Assembly: GCA_018240895.1 (NCBI GenBank)
Contig: JAFEEX010000004.1
Coordinates: 41,370-105,369 of the forward strand
Length of the DNA stretch: 64,000 nt
Direction: 5' to 3'
DNA from: Pseudomonadota bacterium
GTDB taxonomy: Bacteria > Pseudomonadota > Alphaproteobacteria > Sphingomonadales > Sphingomonadaceae
The stretch's first letter is position 1; every line of letters begins with the position of its first letter. Below the pieces are notes generated by a model, which did not search any database, was not told the origin of the DNA, and worked only from the letters and a program-made list of their open reading frames with translations. Shown here piece by piece: positions 54,126 to 62,894 of this stretch. Position numbers and translations under genes: made by a program.

Positions 54126-55573
54126 GCTGCACACTCCCTTGCCACGGCAACGTCATCAAAGGGCAGCACCCGCATCCCCTCACCCGCGCCGATGATCTGG
54201 CCCTGCTCATGCCCCTTGCCGGCCACCAGCACGATGTCCTGCGGCCCGGCACCGGCAATCGCGGCGGCAATCGCGGCGCGGCGATCCGCCACTTCGTCCA
54301 GCTTGCCCGCGCCCCCGGCCAGAACCATGGCGCGGATCGCCGCCGGGTCTTCGCCGCGCGGATTGTCATCGGTAACGATTCCCACATCCGCCATCGCCGC
54401 GGCGATCCGGCCCATTTCCGGGCGCTTGCCCTGATCCCGGTCACCGCCCGCGCCCAGCACCACGATCAGCCGGCCGGCACTGTGCGGACGCAGCGCGGCG
54501 ATGGCCGCTTCCAGCGCGTCGGGCGTGTGGGCGTAATCGACATAGACCGGCGCGCCGGCGCGGGTAATCGCGGCGCGCTCCAGCCGCCCGCGCACCGGTT
54601 GCAGGCGGGCCAGCGCATCAAAGGTTGCTGCCGGATCGCCGCCCGTGGCAATCACCAGACCGGCGGCAACCAGCGCATTGGCCGCCTGATAGGCACCGAT
54701 CAGCGGCAGATCGACGCGCCGCTTCTGGCCATCGTATTCGATTTCCAGCCTTTGCCCCAGCTGCGTGGGGGTGCGGGCGAGAAGGCGGATCGCCTCCCCG
54801 CCCAGTCCCACGGTGAACGGGCGCAGCCCCCCGCTGCGCGCATGGTCCACGGCGCGTGACGACCAGTCATCATCGGCCCAGATCACGGCGGTTCCACCCC
54901 GTTCGACCACTTCATCGAACAGCCGCATCTTGGCCGCGAAATAGTCTTCCATGTCCTTGTGGTAATCAAGGTGATCGCGGCTGAGGTTGGTGAAGGCCCC
55001 GGCCTGCACCCGCAGCCCTTCGTTGCGGTATTGCGACAGCCCGTGGCTCGACGCTTCATAGGCGACGTGCGTAACGCCTTCGCGCGCAAGGCCGTGCATA
55101 TTGGCCAGGAAGGTGACGATGTCGGGCGTGGTCAGTCCGGTCGAAATGCTCTCGTCACTGGTGGTGACGCCCAGGGTGCCGATGGAGGCCGCGCGCTGCC
55201 CGGCCATCCGCCAGATCTGGCGGGTCATTTCCACTGTGGAGGTTTTGCCGTTGGTTCCGGTAACGGCCACGATCGTTTCCGGCACCGGCTGGAAAAAGCC
55301 CGCCGCCAGCCGAGCAAAGGTCTGGCGCGGATTGTCGCTGGCGATGTGGATCGCGCCCTCAACCCGCGCCGCGCGCCGGGCGACCACCGCCACCGCCCCG
55401 GCGGTTATCGCCGCGGGAATGAACGTCTCGCCGTTGACGCTGGCACCCTGAAATGCCCCGAACACCGTGCCGGGGGCAACCTTGCGGTTATCGATCGCGA
55501 AGCCGGTAACCGCCGCCTCCGCCCCGCCCGGCAGCGCTATTCCGGCGGCTGCGGCGAGTGCGGACAGTTTCAT
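54122..55573 (-). CDS. murE: UDP-MurNAc-tripeptide synthetase, meso-DAP type
   Basis: MurE of 483 residues. P-loop TGTNGKT at residues 105-111, YEASSHGLSQYRNEGLR, and VTDDNPRGEDPAAI: the DNPR motif marks enzymes that use meso-diaminopimelate, so this cell wall is of the Gram-negative m-DAP type. GAYQAANALVAAGL and DYAHTPDALEAAI lie in the central and C-terminal domains. The start at ATG 55573 overlaps the ftsI stop. Confidence 0.94.
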   Translation of the reverse strand: MKLSALAAAAGIALPGGAEAAVTGFAIDNRKVAPGTVFGAFQGASVNGETFIPAAITAGAVAVVARRAARVEGAIHIASDNPRQTFARLAAGFFQPVPETIVAVTGTNGKTSTVEMTRQIWRMAGQRAASIGTLGVTTSDESISTGLTTPDIVTFLANMHGLAREGVTHVAYEASSHGLSQYRNEGLRVQAGAFTNLSRDHLDYHKDMEDYFAAKMRLFDEVVERGGTAVIWADDDWSSRAVDHARSGGLRPFTVGLGGEAIRLLARTPTQLGQRLEIEYDGQKRRVDLPLIGAYQAANALVAAGLVIATGGDPAATFDALARLQPVRGRLERAAITRAGAPVYVDYAHTPDALEAAIAALRPHSAGRLIVVLGAGGDRDQGKRPEMGRIAAAMADVGIVTDDNPRGEDPAAIRAMVLAGGAGKLDEVADRRAAIAAAIAGAGPQDIVLVAGKGHEQGQIIGAGEGMRVLPFDDVAVARECAA

Positions 55574-57297
55574 TCGCCTTCTCCGCTGCCGATCAGCGGG
55601 GCCAGGTCGGAAATATCGACATCGCGGGTATCGTCCGGCATCACCCCCAGCAGCGGGCCGATCCGCGGCACTACCCGGCCAACCACCGGGGCGGCGTTCC
55701 ACGCGGCGGTGCGCTGGCCCGATGTGGCGACGGTGCCCTGCGGCTCGTCAAGCATGGCGATCACAACATAGCGCGGATGATCCATCGGAAAGGCCGCGGC
55801 AAAGGTCGCGACCAGCGATGTCTTGCGATAGCCGCCCGCGCCAGGCTTTTCCGCCGATCCGGTCTTGCCGCCAACCCGGTACCCGGCGGCGTTGGCCTTG
55901 CGCCCGGTGCCAAGGTCAACAATCATCCGCAGCAACTGGCGCATCCGCGCGCTGGTTGATGCCTTCCACACCCTGCGCCCGGGATTGACCCGGCCCGGTT
56001 CAACCTTCAACAGCGTGGCCGGGCGCCAGATCCCGCCGTTGACCAGCGCGGCATAAGCGCTGGCCAGGTGCAGCGGCGTCACTGCGATGCCGTGGCCGTA
56101 TGACACCGTCATGGTGGTGATCCGCGACCAGTTGCCTTCGGGCCAGATCGGGAAGCCGCGCGCCGGCAGCTCGATCGCCGGGCGCTGGTTCATGTCCAGC
56201 GCGCGCATCGTCTGGTTAAGACGCATCGGCCCCAGCTGATCCGCAACCTGCGCGGTGACGATGTTTGACGAATGGATCAGCGCTTCGGGAATGTTAAGCG
56301 ACGCGCCAAAACTGTGGCTGTCGTGAATCTTGAACCCGCCGATCTGCAGCGGCCGGTTTGACTGATAGCGGCGGGACAGATCGGTAACCACACCAGCGTC
56401 GATCGCCGCGGCAACGGTGATCGGCTTCACCACAGAACCAAGTTCATACACCTGGTTGCTGACGCGGTTGAAGATATTTGCCTCTCCCGCCCGGTCGATC
56501 AGGTTGGGGTTGAACGAGGGAAGAGAGGCCAGCGCAACCACTTCGCCGGTATCGACATCCAGCACGATTCCTGCCGCGCCCTTGGCGGCGGAATCAAGCA
56601 TACCGCGCGCCAGTTCATCTTCCAGTGCGCCCTGGACCCGGGTGTCGAGCGACAGCACCGCCGGGGCTGCGCGGCTGGCCGGATCGGTCAGCGTCCGATC
56701 AAACACCTGCTCCATCCCGACATGGCCGTGGCCATCCGCGCCAACAAAGCCCAGCACGTGCGCCGCCATCGATCCCTGCGGATAGAACCGCTCAATCTCT
56801 CGTGGAAATTCCAGCGCGGGTTCGCCCAGCGCGTGAATCTTGTTGGCATCTTCAGGCAGGATGCGGCGGCGCAGATAGCCGGGGCGGCCATCGGCCAGCC
56901 GCTTGGTCAGTTCATCGACATTAAGATCGGGGAATATCGCGGCCAGCGCCTGTGCAACCGCGCGGGGGCCATGAACCAGCGGCGGACCATCACCGCCCAG
57001 CGCCGCCGGGTTGTACCACAGGGCATAGGCGGGAAAGGCGCGGGCCAGCGGCACGCCGTTGCGATCAACAATATCGCCGCGTTCGGGCACCAGCGCGGCC
57101 AGGCCATCGCTGCGCGCCGGGCTGTCCGCAAACAGGCCAAGCCAGGCGATCCGGGTCAGCGCCACCATGGCGGCAAAGCTGAACCCGCAGATGATCCACA
57201 GCACCCGCCGCTTGGCCATCAGCAAGGTGCGCTGCCGGACGTTGACGAGTTCGCCCCGGCCGGATGAAATTGCGGTCGAGACAGTGATAGCGGTCAT
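55570..57297 (-). CDS. ftsI: Septal penicillin-binding protein FtsI (PBP3)
   Basis: Class B PBP of 575 residues, the septal transpeptidase partner of FtsW. Basic N-terminus with a single membrane helix (VLWIICGFSFAAMVALTRIA), the pedestal domain, and the transpeptidase domain with SxxK in LGSVVKPITV, SxN in IHSSNIVTAQ, and KTG in VGGKTGSAEKPG. Before the first motif the usual Pro (EPGS) is Leu here, a minor substitution. The ATG overlaps ftsL stop and its own stop overlaps murE start. Confidence 0.95.
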   Translation of the reverse strand: MTAITVSTAISSGRGELVNVRQRTLLMAKRRVLWIICGFSFAAMVALTRIAWLGLFADSPARSDGLAALVPERGDIVDRNGVPLARAFPAYALWYNPAALGGDGPPLVHGPRAVAQALAAIFPDLNVDELTKRLADGRPGYLRRRILPEDANKIHALGEPALEFPREIERFYPQGSMAAHVLGFVGADGHGHVGMEQVFDRTLTDPASRAAPAVLSLDTRVQGALEDELARGMLDSAAKGAAGIVLDVDTGEVVALASLPSFNPNLIDRAGEANIFNRVSNQVYELGSVVKPITVAAAIDAGVVTDLSRRYQSNRPLQIGGFKIHDSHSFGASLNIPEALIHSSNIVTAQVADQLGPMRLNQTMRALDMNQRPAIELPARGFPIWPEGNWSRITTMTVSYGHGIAVTPLHLASAYAALVNGGIWRPATLLKVEPGRVNPGRRVWKASTSARMRQLLRMIVDLGTGRKANAAGYRVGGKTGSAEKPGAGGYRKTSLVATFAAAFPMDHPRYVVIAMLDEPQGTVATSGQRTAAWNAAPVVGRVVPRIGPLLGVMPDDTRDVDISDLAPLIGSGEGE

Positions 57298-57797
57298 TCG
57301 CGGGCTGTCCTCCGTTCATCAACCTTGCTCAGGCGGTCACGCAGGTTGGCGGCTGTGATCGGCTTTTTGGGCGTACCGCCGGGCACTTCGGCGGCCATGG
57401 CCTTGCCGGTCAACGGGGAAACCATGGCCGGAAGAACGCTGTCCTCGCTGACGCTGACCGCGCTGGCCACGCGGATCGGACTGGGCGCGCCGGGCGCGCG
57501 CGGCTTGCCCAGCGAGGCAAGCTGACGCTCGCCTTCCAGGTACTGGCCGGCGGTGGGTGCCTGATAGCCGAATTCGACCTGATTGAGCGAGGCAAGCTGC
57601 TGCTGGTTGGCGCGCGTTTCAAATTCGGTTTCAAGGAACATCGTTTCCTGCCGCAGCGCCACGATCTGGCGCTCGGTCAGGCGGACCTTGCTCTTCACCG
57701 CATTGACCTTGAAGGTCAGGGCCAGGGTCAGCGCGGTGCAGACCAGCAGGATGGCCAGCCACCCGATCGAACGGAGGCGATCACGCGTCAGGTTCAT
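57294..57797 (-). CDS. ftsL: Cell division protein FtsL
   Basis: Bitopic protein of 167 residues: short basic cytosolic N-terminus, one membrane helix ([17 protein letters not shown]), a coiled coil ([20 protein letters not shown] and on to about residue 70), and a Pro-rich C-terminal tail longer than in enterobacteria. Identification rests on position between rsmH and ftsI as well as on the layout, because FtsL sequences diverge strongly. It forms a complex with FtsB and FtsQ. Overlaps both neighbours by 4 bases. Confidence 0.9.
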   Translation of the reverse strand: MNLTRDRLRSIGWLAILLVCTALTLALTFKVNAVKSKVRLTERQIVALRQETMFLETEFETRANQQQLASLNQVEFGYQAPTAGQYLEGERQLASLGKPRAPGAPSPIRVASAVSVSEDSVLPAMVSPLTGKAMAAEVPGGTPKKPITAANLRDRLSKVDERRTARE

Positions 57798-58783
57798 GCC
57801 GCCCTCCTTTCCCGGGCCGGAGCAGAGGTGCGGACGGCGGCGCGCAGGGTAGCGGAACGGGCGCGCGGATTGCGCTGCAATTCGGCCTCTGACGGACGCA
57901 CCGCCCGGGCAACCTGGGCAAAGACCGGGGCGGCAGCGGGAGCGCCCTGCGGCAAATGGCGCGAGGCATTGGCAACCGCGCCGCTGGCATCACGCAGGAA
58001 CTGCTTGACGATCCGGTCTTCCAGACTGTGAAAGCTGACCACCGCCAGATGCCCGCCGGGACGCAGCAGTTGTTCCGCCGCGCCAAGTGCGCTGCGCAGC
58101 TCGTCCAGCTCGGCATTGACGTGAATGCGCACCGCCTGAAAACTGCGCGTGGCGGGATCCTTTGGCACGGACCCCTTGTTGGAATGAGGGCGATAACCCA
58201 GCGCCTTGCGCACGACCTGAGCAAGCTGGCCGGTCGTTTCCAGCGGGCGGGCGGCAACGATGGCGCGGGCAACGCGGCGCGACTGCCGCTCCTCGCCATA
58301 GTGAAACAGCACGTCGGCAATTGCCGCTTCGGGCGCGGTGTTCAGGAAATCTGCCGCGCTTTCACCATCTTGCGCCATCCGCATATCCAGCGGACCTTCG
58401 CTGGAAAAGGCAAAGCCGCGCTGGGCCTGGTCAAGCTGCATCGAACTGACGCCGATGTCCATCACCACCCCGTCAACCCGCGAAACGCCGGCTTCCGCCA
58501 GGCTGGCCACCATTTCCGAAAACCGCCGAGGATGCAGAATCAGGCGCGGCGGATTGCCCTGTGTTTCGGGCCACTGCCGCGCGGCGGCGATTGCATCGGG
58601 ATCGCGGTCAAACGCGTGGACGCTGGCCCCGGCATCCAGCAGGCGGCGCGCATAACCGCCCGCACCAAAGGTGGCGTCAACAATCACCGCGCCAGGCTCT
58701 GGTGCCAGCGCGGCAATCACTTCATCCAGCAGAACCGGCACGTGCGGCGCGGCCTGTTCGCCCTGAGCCTGCCCAACGCTCAT
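57794..58783 (-). CDS. rsmH: 16S rRNA (cytosine(1402)-N(4))-methyltransferase RsmH
   Basis: RsmH (MraW) of 329 residues, N4-methylating C1402 of 16S rRNA. N-terminal [16 protein letters not shown]-binding [17 protein letters not shown] near residues 36-52, [16 protein letters not shown], and [20 protein letters not shown] near the end. ATG 58783 overlaps the mraZ stop; the longer open frame to 58885 is antisense to mraZ-like sequence and is not used. Confidence 0.95.
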   Translation of the reverse strand: MSVGQAQGEQAAPHVPVLLDEVIAALAPEPGAVIVDATFGAGGYARRLLDAGASVHAFDRDPDAIAAARQWPETQGNPPRLILHPRRFSEMVASLAEAGVSRVDGVVMDIGVSSMQLDQAQRGFAFSSEGPLDMRMAQDGESAADFLNTAPEAAIADVLFHYGEERQSRRVARAIVAARPLETTGQLAQVVRKALGYRPHSNKGSVPKDPATRSFQAVRIHVNAELDELRSALGAAEQLLRPGGHLAVVSFHSLEDRIVKQFLRDASGAVANASRHLPQGAPAAAPVFAQVARAVRPSEAELQRNPRARSATLRAAVRTSAPARERRAA

Positions 58784-59283
58784 TTGCCGCCCTTCCCGCC
58801 GCGCGCCTTGGCGGCAAGATCGAGACAGGCCTCCTGCGCGTCTTCCCAGCCGGGCCCCAGCTTGGCCAGTTCGTCCGGATTCCACACGGTGAATTGCAAC
58901 CCGCCGCCCTGGAAATAGATGGCATCGGTGATCGCCCCCAGCTTGAAGAAGCGTTCGGGCATGACGAAACGGCCGCTGTCATCGAAGGGTATCTGGGTAA
59001 ATCCATAAAGCTGGGACGCGCGCAAATCGCGATCGAAATCGACCCCGCGCTCCAGGGCGATCCGCTCCTCACGGTCAAGTTCGGCTTCAAACTGAGCGCC
59101 CCGGCCAAGCCCGAAACCAGTCAGGCACTTCCAGCGGGGGTGCTTGATCAGACACAGGACACGCTCACCCTTGCCGGAATCGCGCACCGCTTTTCGAAAA
59201 TCGGGGGGCAGCACAAAGCGGCCTTTTTCGCCAAGCAGCGAAAAACCCTGACCGCTGTAACTGATTGGCCGTGCCGCCTCCAC
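58780..59283 (-). CDS. mraZ: Division/cell wall cluster transcriptional regulator MraZ
   Basis: MraZ of 167 residues with two SpoVT-AbrB-like halves: [20 protein letters not shown] and [20 protein letters not shown]. It is a DNA-binding protein that regulates its own dcw operon by binding short repeats upstream. I take GTG 59283 (AGGA upstream), because the protein core begins soon after (ISYSGQGFS); the frame continues to 59430 and an in-frame ATG at 59397 would add 38 low-complexity residues, which I regard as the leader. First gene of the dcw cluster; periodic GGGA repeats lie upstream. Confidence 0.88.
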   Translation of the reverse strand: MEAARPISYSGQGFSLLGEKGRFVLPPDFRKAVRDSGKGERVLCLIKHPRWKCLTGFGLGRGAQFEAELDREERIALERGVDFDRDLRASQLYGFTQIPFDDSGRFVMPERFFKLGAITDAIYFQGGGLQFTVWNPDELAKLGPGWEDAQEACLDLAAKARGGKGGK

Positions 59284-59623
59284 GTGATCCTGCCCTATTT
59301 CCGGATTGAACCGGATTTCGAAAACCCCTCCCCCGCCCGGCCGCACACCCTCGCGGCCAGCCCACCCCTCTTTTGGGTGCGACGGTGGAATTTCCATGTC
59401 GATGAAGCGGTTCATTATCGCTGTGATCACAGGGATGGAAGGGAAAATTGCGGGATTTCACGGGATAACTTGGTAAATAATTGATTTACATAACTTTGAA
59501 TCGTTTTCCGGGAACATCAGCATCCCGAAAGTTTCCGGTTTGTTCTCATGAAAAATCAGCAGTTTACGGCGCGACTCTGCAAGATCGCGTGAATCGTCCC
59601 GTAAAATCCCCGATGGGAGAGAA
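59284..59623. other. mraZ upstream region, no gene
   Basis: A 340-base gap between the DUF4350-like gene and mraZ, with an AT-rich part (59460-59560) in an otherwise GC-rich window. It contains four GGGA repeats and a 10-bp palindrome TGTGATCACA (59422-59431). No gene is credible here. The dcw promoter is expected in this stretch, read on the minus strand; I see no clear -35/-10 pair. Confidence 0.6.
59432..59465 (-). promoter_or_regulatory. Putative MraZ operator: four GGGA repeats at 9-11 bp spacing
   Basis: GGGA occurs at 59432, 59441, 59452 and 59462, that is once per helical turn, about 150 bases before the mraZ start. On the transcribed strand this reads ATCCC-type repeats. MraZ is known to bind three or four short direct repeats with about 10-bp spacing in E. 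coli and Mycoplasma, so this is the best candidate for its operator. The repeat sequence differs from the E. coli TGGGN5 unit. Confidence 0.5.
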
Positions 59624-60394
59624 TCAAGGGGTGGAGAAGGCCGTTTCCAGCAGTGTGGAAAGCGCCTGCGCGCGCGTGCCGTCAGGATCATCGCGGGCCA
59701 GCACCTCGGCATCGGCAACCACGGCCGCGCGGCCCCGACCGACACGGCAGACCGCAACCAACTGCTGATCGGACAGGGTGCAGTTCGCCCCGGGCAGCAG
59801 GGCAAAGTGCCCCGGCAGGTTTACCGGAACCGCACCGGTGCCAAGCCTGACCTGCCGCTCGCCAAACGGCTGTCCTTCATCAAAGCGCAGGTCCAGGCCC
59901 CAGCGCCGCAAGATCGGTGACAGCAGCACGACCGATTGCGGGCGGCGCGGATCACCGATCGAAAAGGCCGATTCCTCGGTCAGCGCCGGATCGGCAAACA
60001 GCAGCACCCGCCCGCCGCCGCGAACCCAGTCATCAAGCGCGACGTTTTCATCGGGGCTCAGCGGGCGCGGCTGCGCCATGACCAGCCTGCGCACTTGTCG
60101 CAGCGGCCCCGCCCCACCGGGCGCTGCCAGCGTATCCAGCGCGGTGATCCGCCCCCGGGCCGCGATCAGCCCGCGCGCCCAATGCGGCGGATCGCGGTCC
60201 TTGATCAGGCCGGCCACATCCGGCGCTTCGTTCCACAGGATCGGCAGGGTGGTGAACAGCCCGACCGGGCCGTCCCGCGCCGAGGCATGGCGCGTCTGGG
60301 CATAGCCTAGCGCTCCGCCAAGCAGCGCCAATGCGGCCAGAATCAGAAAAGCCGGCTTGCGCCCGAATCCTGACGACCCAGCCCCCGATGACAT
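59624..60394 (-). CDS. DUF4350-like membrane-anchored protein
   Basis: Protein of 256 residues with an N-terminal membrane helix (FLILAALALLGGALGYA) and a GldG/DUF4350-like alpha/beta domain: VGLFTTLPILWNEA, then LDDWVRGGGRVLLFADPAL and GRAAVVADAEVLARDD. Such proteins often belong to MoxR/DUF58 clusters, but none of these genes is here. The domain probably lies in the periplasm or cytosol according to orientation; no catalytic motif is visible. It is 11 bases downstream of the small membrane protein gene, probably one operon. Confidence 0.7.
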   Translation of the reverse strand: MSSGAGSSGFGRKPAFLILAALALLGGALGYAQTRHASARDGPVGLFTTLPILWNEAPDVAGLIKDRDPPHWARGLIAARGRITALDTLAAPGGAGPLRQVRRLVMAQPRPLSPDENVALDDWVRGGGRVLLFADPALTEESAFSIGDPRRPQSVVLLSPILRRWGLDLRFDEGQPFGERQVRLGTGAVPVNLPGHFALLPGANCTLSDQQLVAVCRVGRGRAAVVADAEVLARDDPDGTRAQALSTLLETAFSTP

Positions 60395-60405
60395 GACATC
60401 AGGGT

Positions 60406-60738
60406 CTAATGCGCAGGTGCCGGCCCGCCGCTGTGCACGGGCGCCGGCGTTTCGCTTGGCACGGCGGAGGGAACCACGCCGATGTCCGCCAGCGGATCGT
60501 TGGCGGTTGGGCTGGCGCTGGGCACTGCGCTGGGCGAGGGGCGCACGCCAACGTCAGCCAGTTTGGCCCGATCATTGATGATGTTGGCAAGGCCCACGAT
60601 CAGCACGATCGCCGACAGGCCGAACAGCCCCGCTTGCAGGCGCTGCACAGCCTGGGCGCGCAGATCACGCGCCGAGGGCGGGAGGTAATGCTGTGGAGCC
60701 AGCGACTCCAAGACCCGGTGTGGCGGTTGTGTAGCCAT
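60406..60738 (-). CDS. Single-pass membrane protein with Pro/Ser-rich tail
   Basis: Protein of 110 residues: cytosolic-looking N-terminus (PPHRVLESLAPQHYLPPSAR), one membrane helix (LQAGLFGLSAIVLIVGLANI) and a Pro/Ala/Ser-rich tail (PSPSAVPSASPTAND) in which a short ADIGV / ADVGV element occurs twice. No named domain recognised. Upstream of the DUF4350-like gene on the same strand. Confidence 0.65.
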   Translation of the reverse strand: MATQPPHRVLESLAPQHYLPPSARDLRAQAVQRLQAGLFGLSAIVLIVGLANIINDRAKLADVGVRPSPSAVPSASPTANDPLADIGVVPSAVPSETPAPVHSGGPAPAH

Positions 60739-60758
60739 CTGGCCACGCTTCTAGCCGA

Positions 60759-61766
60759 TCAGGCGAGCCAGGGGAAGACCGGCAGATCCTTGGATTTCAG
60801 CCATTCCGGATTGAAGAGGCTCGACAGATAGCGAAAGCCGGTGTCGCACAGGATGGTCGCCACACGGGGATCGCGGCGTCCATCCGCAACCAGTTGCCGC
60901 CCCAGCGCCACCGCCCCGGCGACGTTGATGCCCGATGACAGCCCCAGACACAGCCCCTCTTCCGTCAGCAGCCGGGCAACCCATTCAAGCCCTTCCTGAT
61001 CGGAAATGCGGAACTGGGTGTCAATCGGCGCGCCTTCCAGATTGGCGGTGATCCGCCCTTGCCCGATCCCTTCGGCAACCGAATTGCCCTCTGCCTTCAG
61101 CTCTCCGCAGGCGAAATAGTTGTAAAGCGCCGCGCCATGCGGATCGGTCAGCGCCACCCGCACGTCCTCGTCAAAGGCTTTCAGGCCCAGCCCGACCCCG
61201 GCAATCGTCCCGCCGGTTCCCGCCGCGCAGGTAAAGCCATCGATCCGCCCACCCATCTGCTCCCAAATCTCGGGCGCGGTGCTTTCAATGTGGGCGCGGC
61301 GGTTGGCGATATTGTCAAACTGGTTGGCCCAGACCGCCCCCGCCGTTTCTTCTGCCAGCCGGCGCGAGGTGTGAACGAAGTGCCCCGGGTTGGAAAACGG
61401 CGCGGCCGGCACCAGCACCAGTTCCGCCCCCAGCGCGCGCAGCGTGTCCATCTTTTCGCGCGATTGGGTTTCGGGCATGACGATCACGGTCTTGTAACCC
61501 AGCGCATTGGCGACCAGCGCCAGCCCGATCCCGGTGTTGCCCGCGGTGCCTTCAACAATCGTGCCGCCCGGTTTCAGCGTGCCGCGCGCCTCTGCATCGC
61601 GGACGATCCACAGCGCCGCCCGGTCCTTTACCGAGGCACCGGGGTTGGCGAATTCACACTTGCCCCAAATCTCGCAGCCGGCGGCCGCGCTTGGCCCTTT
61701 CAGCAGGACCAGCGGGGTATTGCCAATAAGATCGAGCGTGGAGGCGCGGGCTGGAGGTGCGGTCAT
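60759..61766 (-). CDS. cysK: Cysteine synthase (O-acetylserine sulfhydrylase)
   Basis: PLP enzyme of 335 residues. The PLP lysine is Lys47 in GASVKDRAA; other blocks are IVEGTAGNTGIGLAL (the Asn loop that holds the substrate carboxylate), TGGTIAGVGLGLK (phosphate loop), and LGLSSGINVAGAV. The C-terminal region (FNPEWLKSKDLPVF) extends past the common CysK end. Class could be CysK, CysM or cystathionine beta-synthase-like; the length and EGTAGNTG loop favour OAS sulfhydrylase. It would use the sulfide made by CysI. Confidence 0.88.
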   Translation of the reverse strand: MTAPPARASTLDLIGNTPLVLLKGPSAAAGCEIWGKCEFANPGASVKDRAALWIVRDAEARGTLKPGGTIVEGTAGNTGIGLALVANALGYKTVIVMPETQSREKMDTLRALGAELVLVPAAPFSNPGHFVHTSRRLAEETAGAVWANQFDNIANRRAHIESTAPEIWEQMGGRIDGFTCAAGTGGTIAGVGLGLKAFDEDVRVALTDPHGAALYNYFACGELKAEGNSVAEGIGQGRITANLEGAPIDTQFRISDQEGLEWVARLLTEEGLCLGLSSGINVAGAVALGRQLVADGRRDPRVATILCDTGFRYLSSLFNPEWLKSKDLPVFPWLA

Positions 61767-61834
61767 GCCTTGCGAGGTAGGATGCGCTGCAGGCCGGCGC
61801 AAACGATTTGCGCTTGCACCGCCTAAAGCGCGGC

Positions 61835-62152
61835 TCAATCCTCGGCGGCGATGGTAACCTTCAGGCCGTCAAGCGCGTCAGTCAGATGGACCTGGCAGCC
61901 CAGGCGCGATGTTTCATCGCGGTGGTCAGAACTGTCGAGCAGGTCGTTCTCGTCCTCGCTCATCGGTTCCAGCTTGCCGATCCATTCCGGCGCGACGTGG
62001 ACGTGGCACGTGGCGCAGGAACAGCAACCGCCGCACAGCGCCAGCATCTCGTCAAAGCCGTTTTCGCGGATGGCTTCCATCACCGACAGGCCGGATGCGG
62101 CATCGACGGTGGCTTCTTCGCCTGCACGATTGACAATCACCAGCTTCGGCAT
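61835..62152 (-). CDS. 2Fe-2S ferredoxin (adrenodoxin type)
   Basis: Ferredoxin of 105 residues. The cluster ligands are Cys40, Cys46, Cys49 and Cys86 (C-x5-C-x2-C-x36-C), the adrenodoxin/putidaredoxin pattern; Cys43 and Cys44 are extra. The region EPMSEDENDLLDSSDH is the acidic face that docks reductases. The ATG at 62152 fits; the open frame to 62227 is upstream sequence. It may serve iron-sulfur cluster assembly or P450 enzymes; no partner is adjacent. It is divergent from the glycosylase gene, 86 bases apart. Confidence 0.93.
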   Translation of the reverse strand: MPKLVIVNRAGEEATVDAASGLSVMEAIRENGFDEMLALCGGCCSCATCHVHVAPEWIGKLEPMSEDENDLLDSSDHRDETSRLGCQVHLTDALDGLKVTIAAED

Positions 62153-62238
62153 TGCGTCTGATCCTCGGTTGCTTGCGCCCTTGCGCGCTTTGGCCGGGCT
62201 GCTACCCACCTTGCCGGACCTTTGCAAGCGAGACGACG

Positions 62239-62856
62239 ATGGGATTGAGCGCAGAGCAGATCAAGCACAGCCTTGATGCAGTTGCCGAAATAGAGCCGGG
62301 AATTGCCCGCGCGCTTGAACGGACCGGCTATCCCGAGCCGCGCATTCGGGAACGCGGCCATGTCACGCTGATGCGCACCATCGTGGGCCAGCAGGTCAGC
62401 GTGGCCGCCGCCGCATCGATGTGGCGCAAGTTTGAGGATTATGCCGGGGCCGATCTGCCCCCGCAGCGGGTGCTGGAGGCGGATTTCGATACGCTGCGCG
62501 CCTGCGGCCTGTCGCGGCAAAAGCAGGGCTATATGCGCTCGCTGTGCGAACTGCTGGCCGATGGCCAGCTCGATTTTCACGCCCTGCCCGCCGATGACGA
62601 GGAAGCGATCGCCCAGCTCACCCGGATCAAGGGCATCGGTCGCTGGTCAGCCGAGATCTATCTGCTGTTTGCCGAGGGGCGGCCAGACATCTGGCCGGCG
62701 GGCGATCTGGCGGTTCAGGCAGGCCTTGCCAAATTGCTGGACCTGGAAGAACGCCCCAGCGAAAAACGCACCCGCGAACTGGCCGAAACCTGGCGCCCGC
62801 ACCGCGGCGCGGCGGCGATCTTCACCTGGCATTGCTATAACAATCCGGCGCTCTAA
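62239..62856 (+). CDS. alkA: DNA-3-methyladenine glycosylase (AlkA-like, HhH-GPD)
   Basis: Base-excision glycosylase of 205 residues, the short form without the E. coli AlkA N-terminal domain. The helix-hairpin-helix is LTRIKGIGRWSAEIYLL (about residues 127-143), and the catalytic Asp is likely Asp156 in IWPAGDLAVQ. MRTIVGQQVSVAAAASMWRK is the family block that forms the active-site pocket. Removes alkylated purines. Starts ATG 62239; the longer open frame to 62152 has no similarity and overlaps the ferredoxin start. Confidence 0.92.
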   Translation: MGLSAEQIKHSLDAVAEIEPGIARALERTGYPEPRIRERGHVTLMRTIVGQQVSVAAAASMWRKFEDYAGADLPPQRVLEADFDTLRACGLSRQKQGYMRSLCELLADGQLDFHALPADDEEAIAQLTRIKGIGRWSAEIYLLFAEGRPDIWPAGDLAVQAGLAKLLDLEERPSEKRTRELAETWRPHRGAAAIFTWHCYNNPAL

Positions 62857-62894
62857 ACACTGCTGACATAAATGTCAGTGCGATTCGGGGGAGC

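Noticed and set aside
54122-55702. Upstream extensions of open frames in the dcw genes (for example murE to 55702, murD to 51648)
   Set aside because: They lie in the preceding gene and lack similarity; the overlap starts with ATGA fit the cluster pattern.
59422-59431. TGTGATCACA as a CRP/FNR-type site
   Set aside because: The spacing does not fit the CRP half-site distance (N6) or the FNR consensus; kept only as a neighbour of the GGGA repeats.
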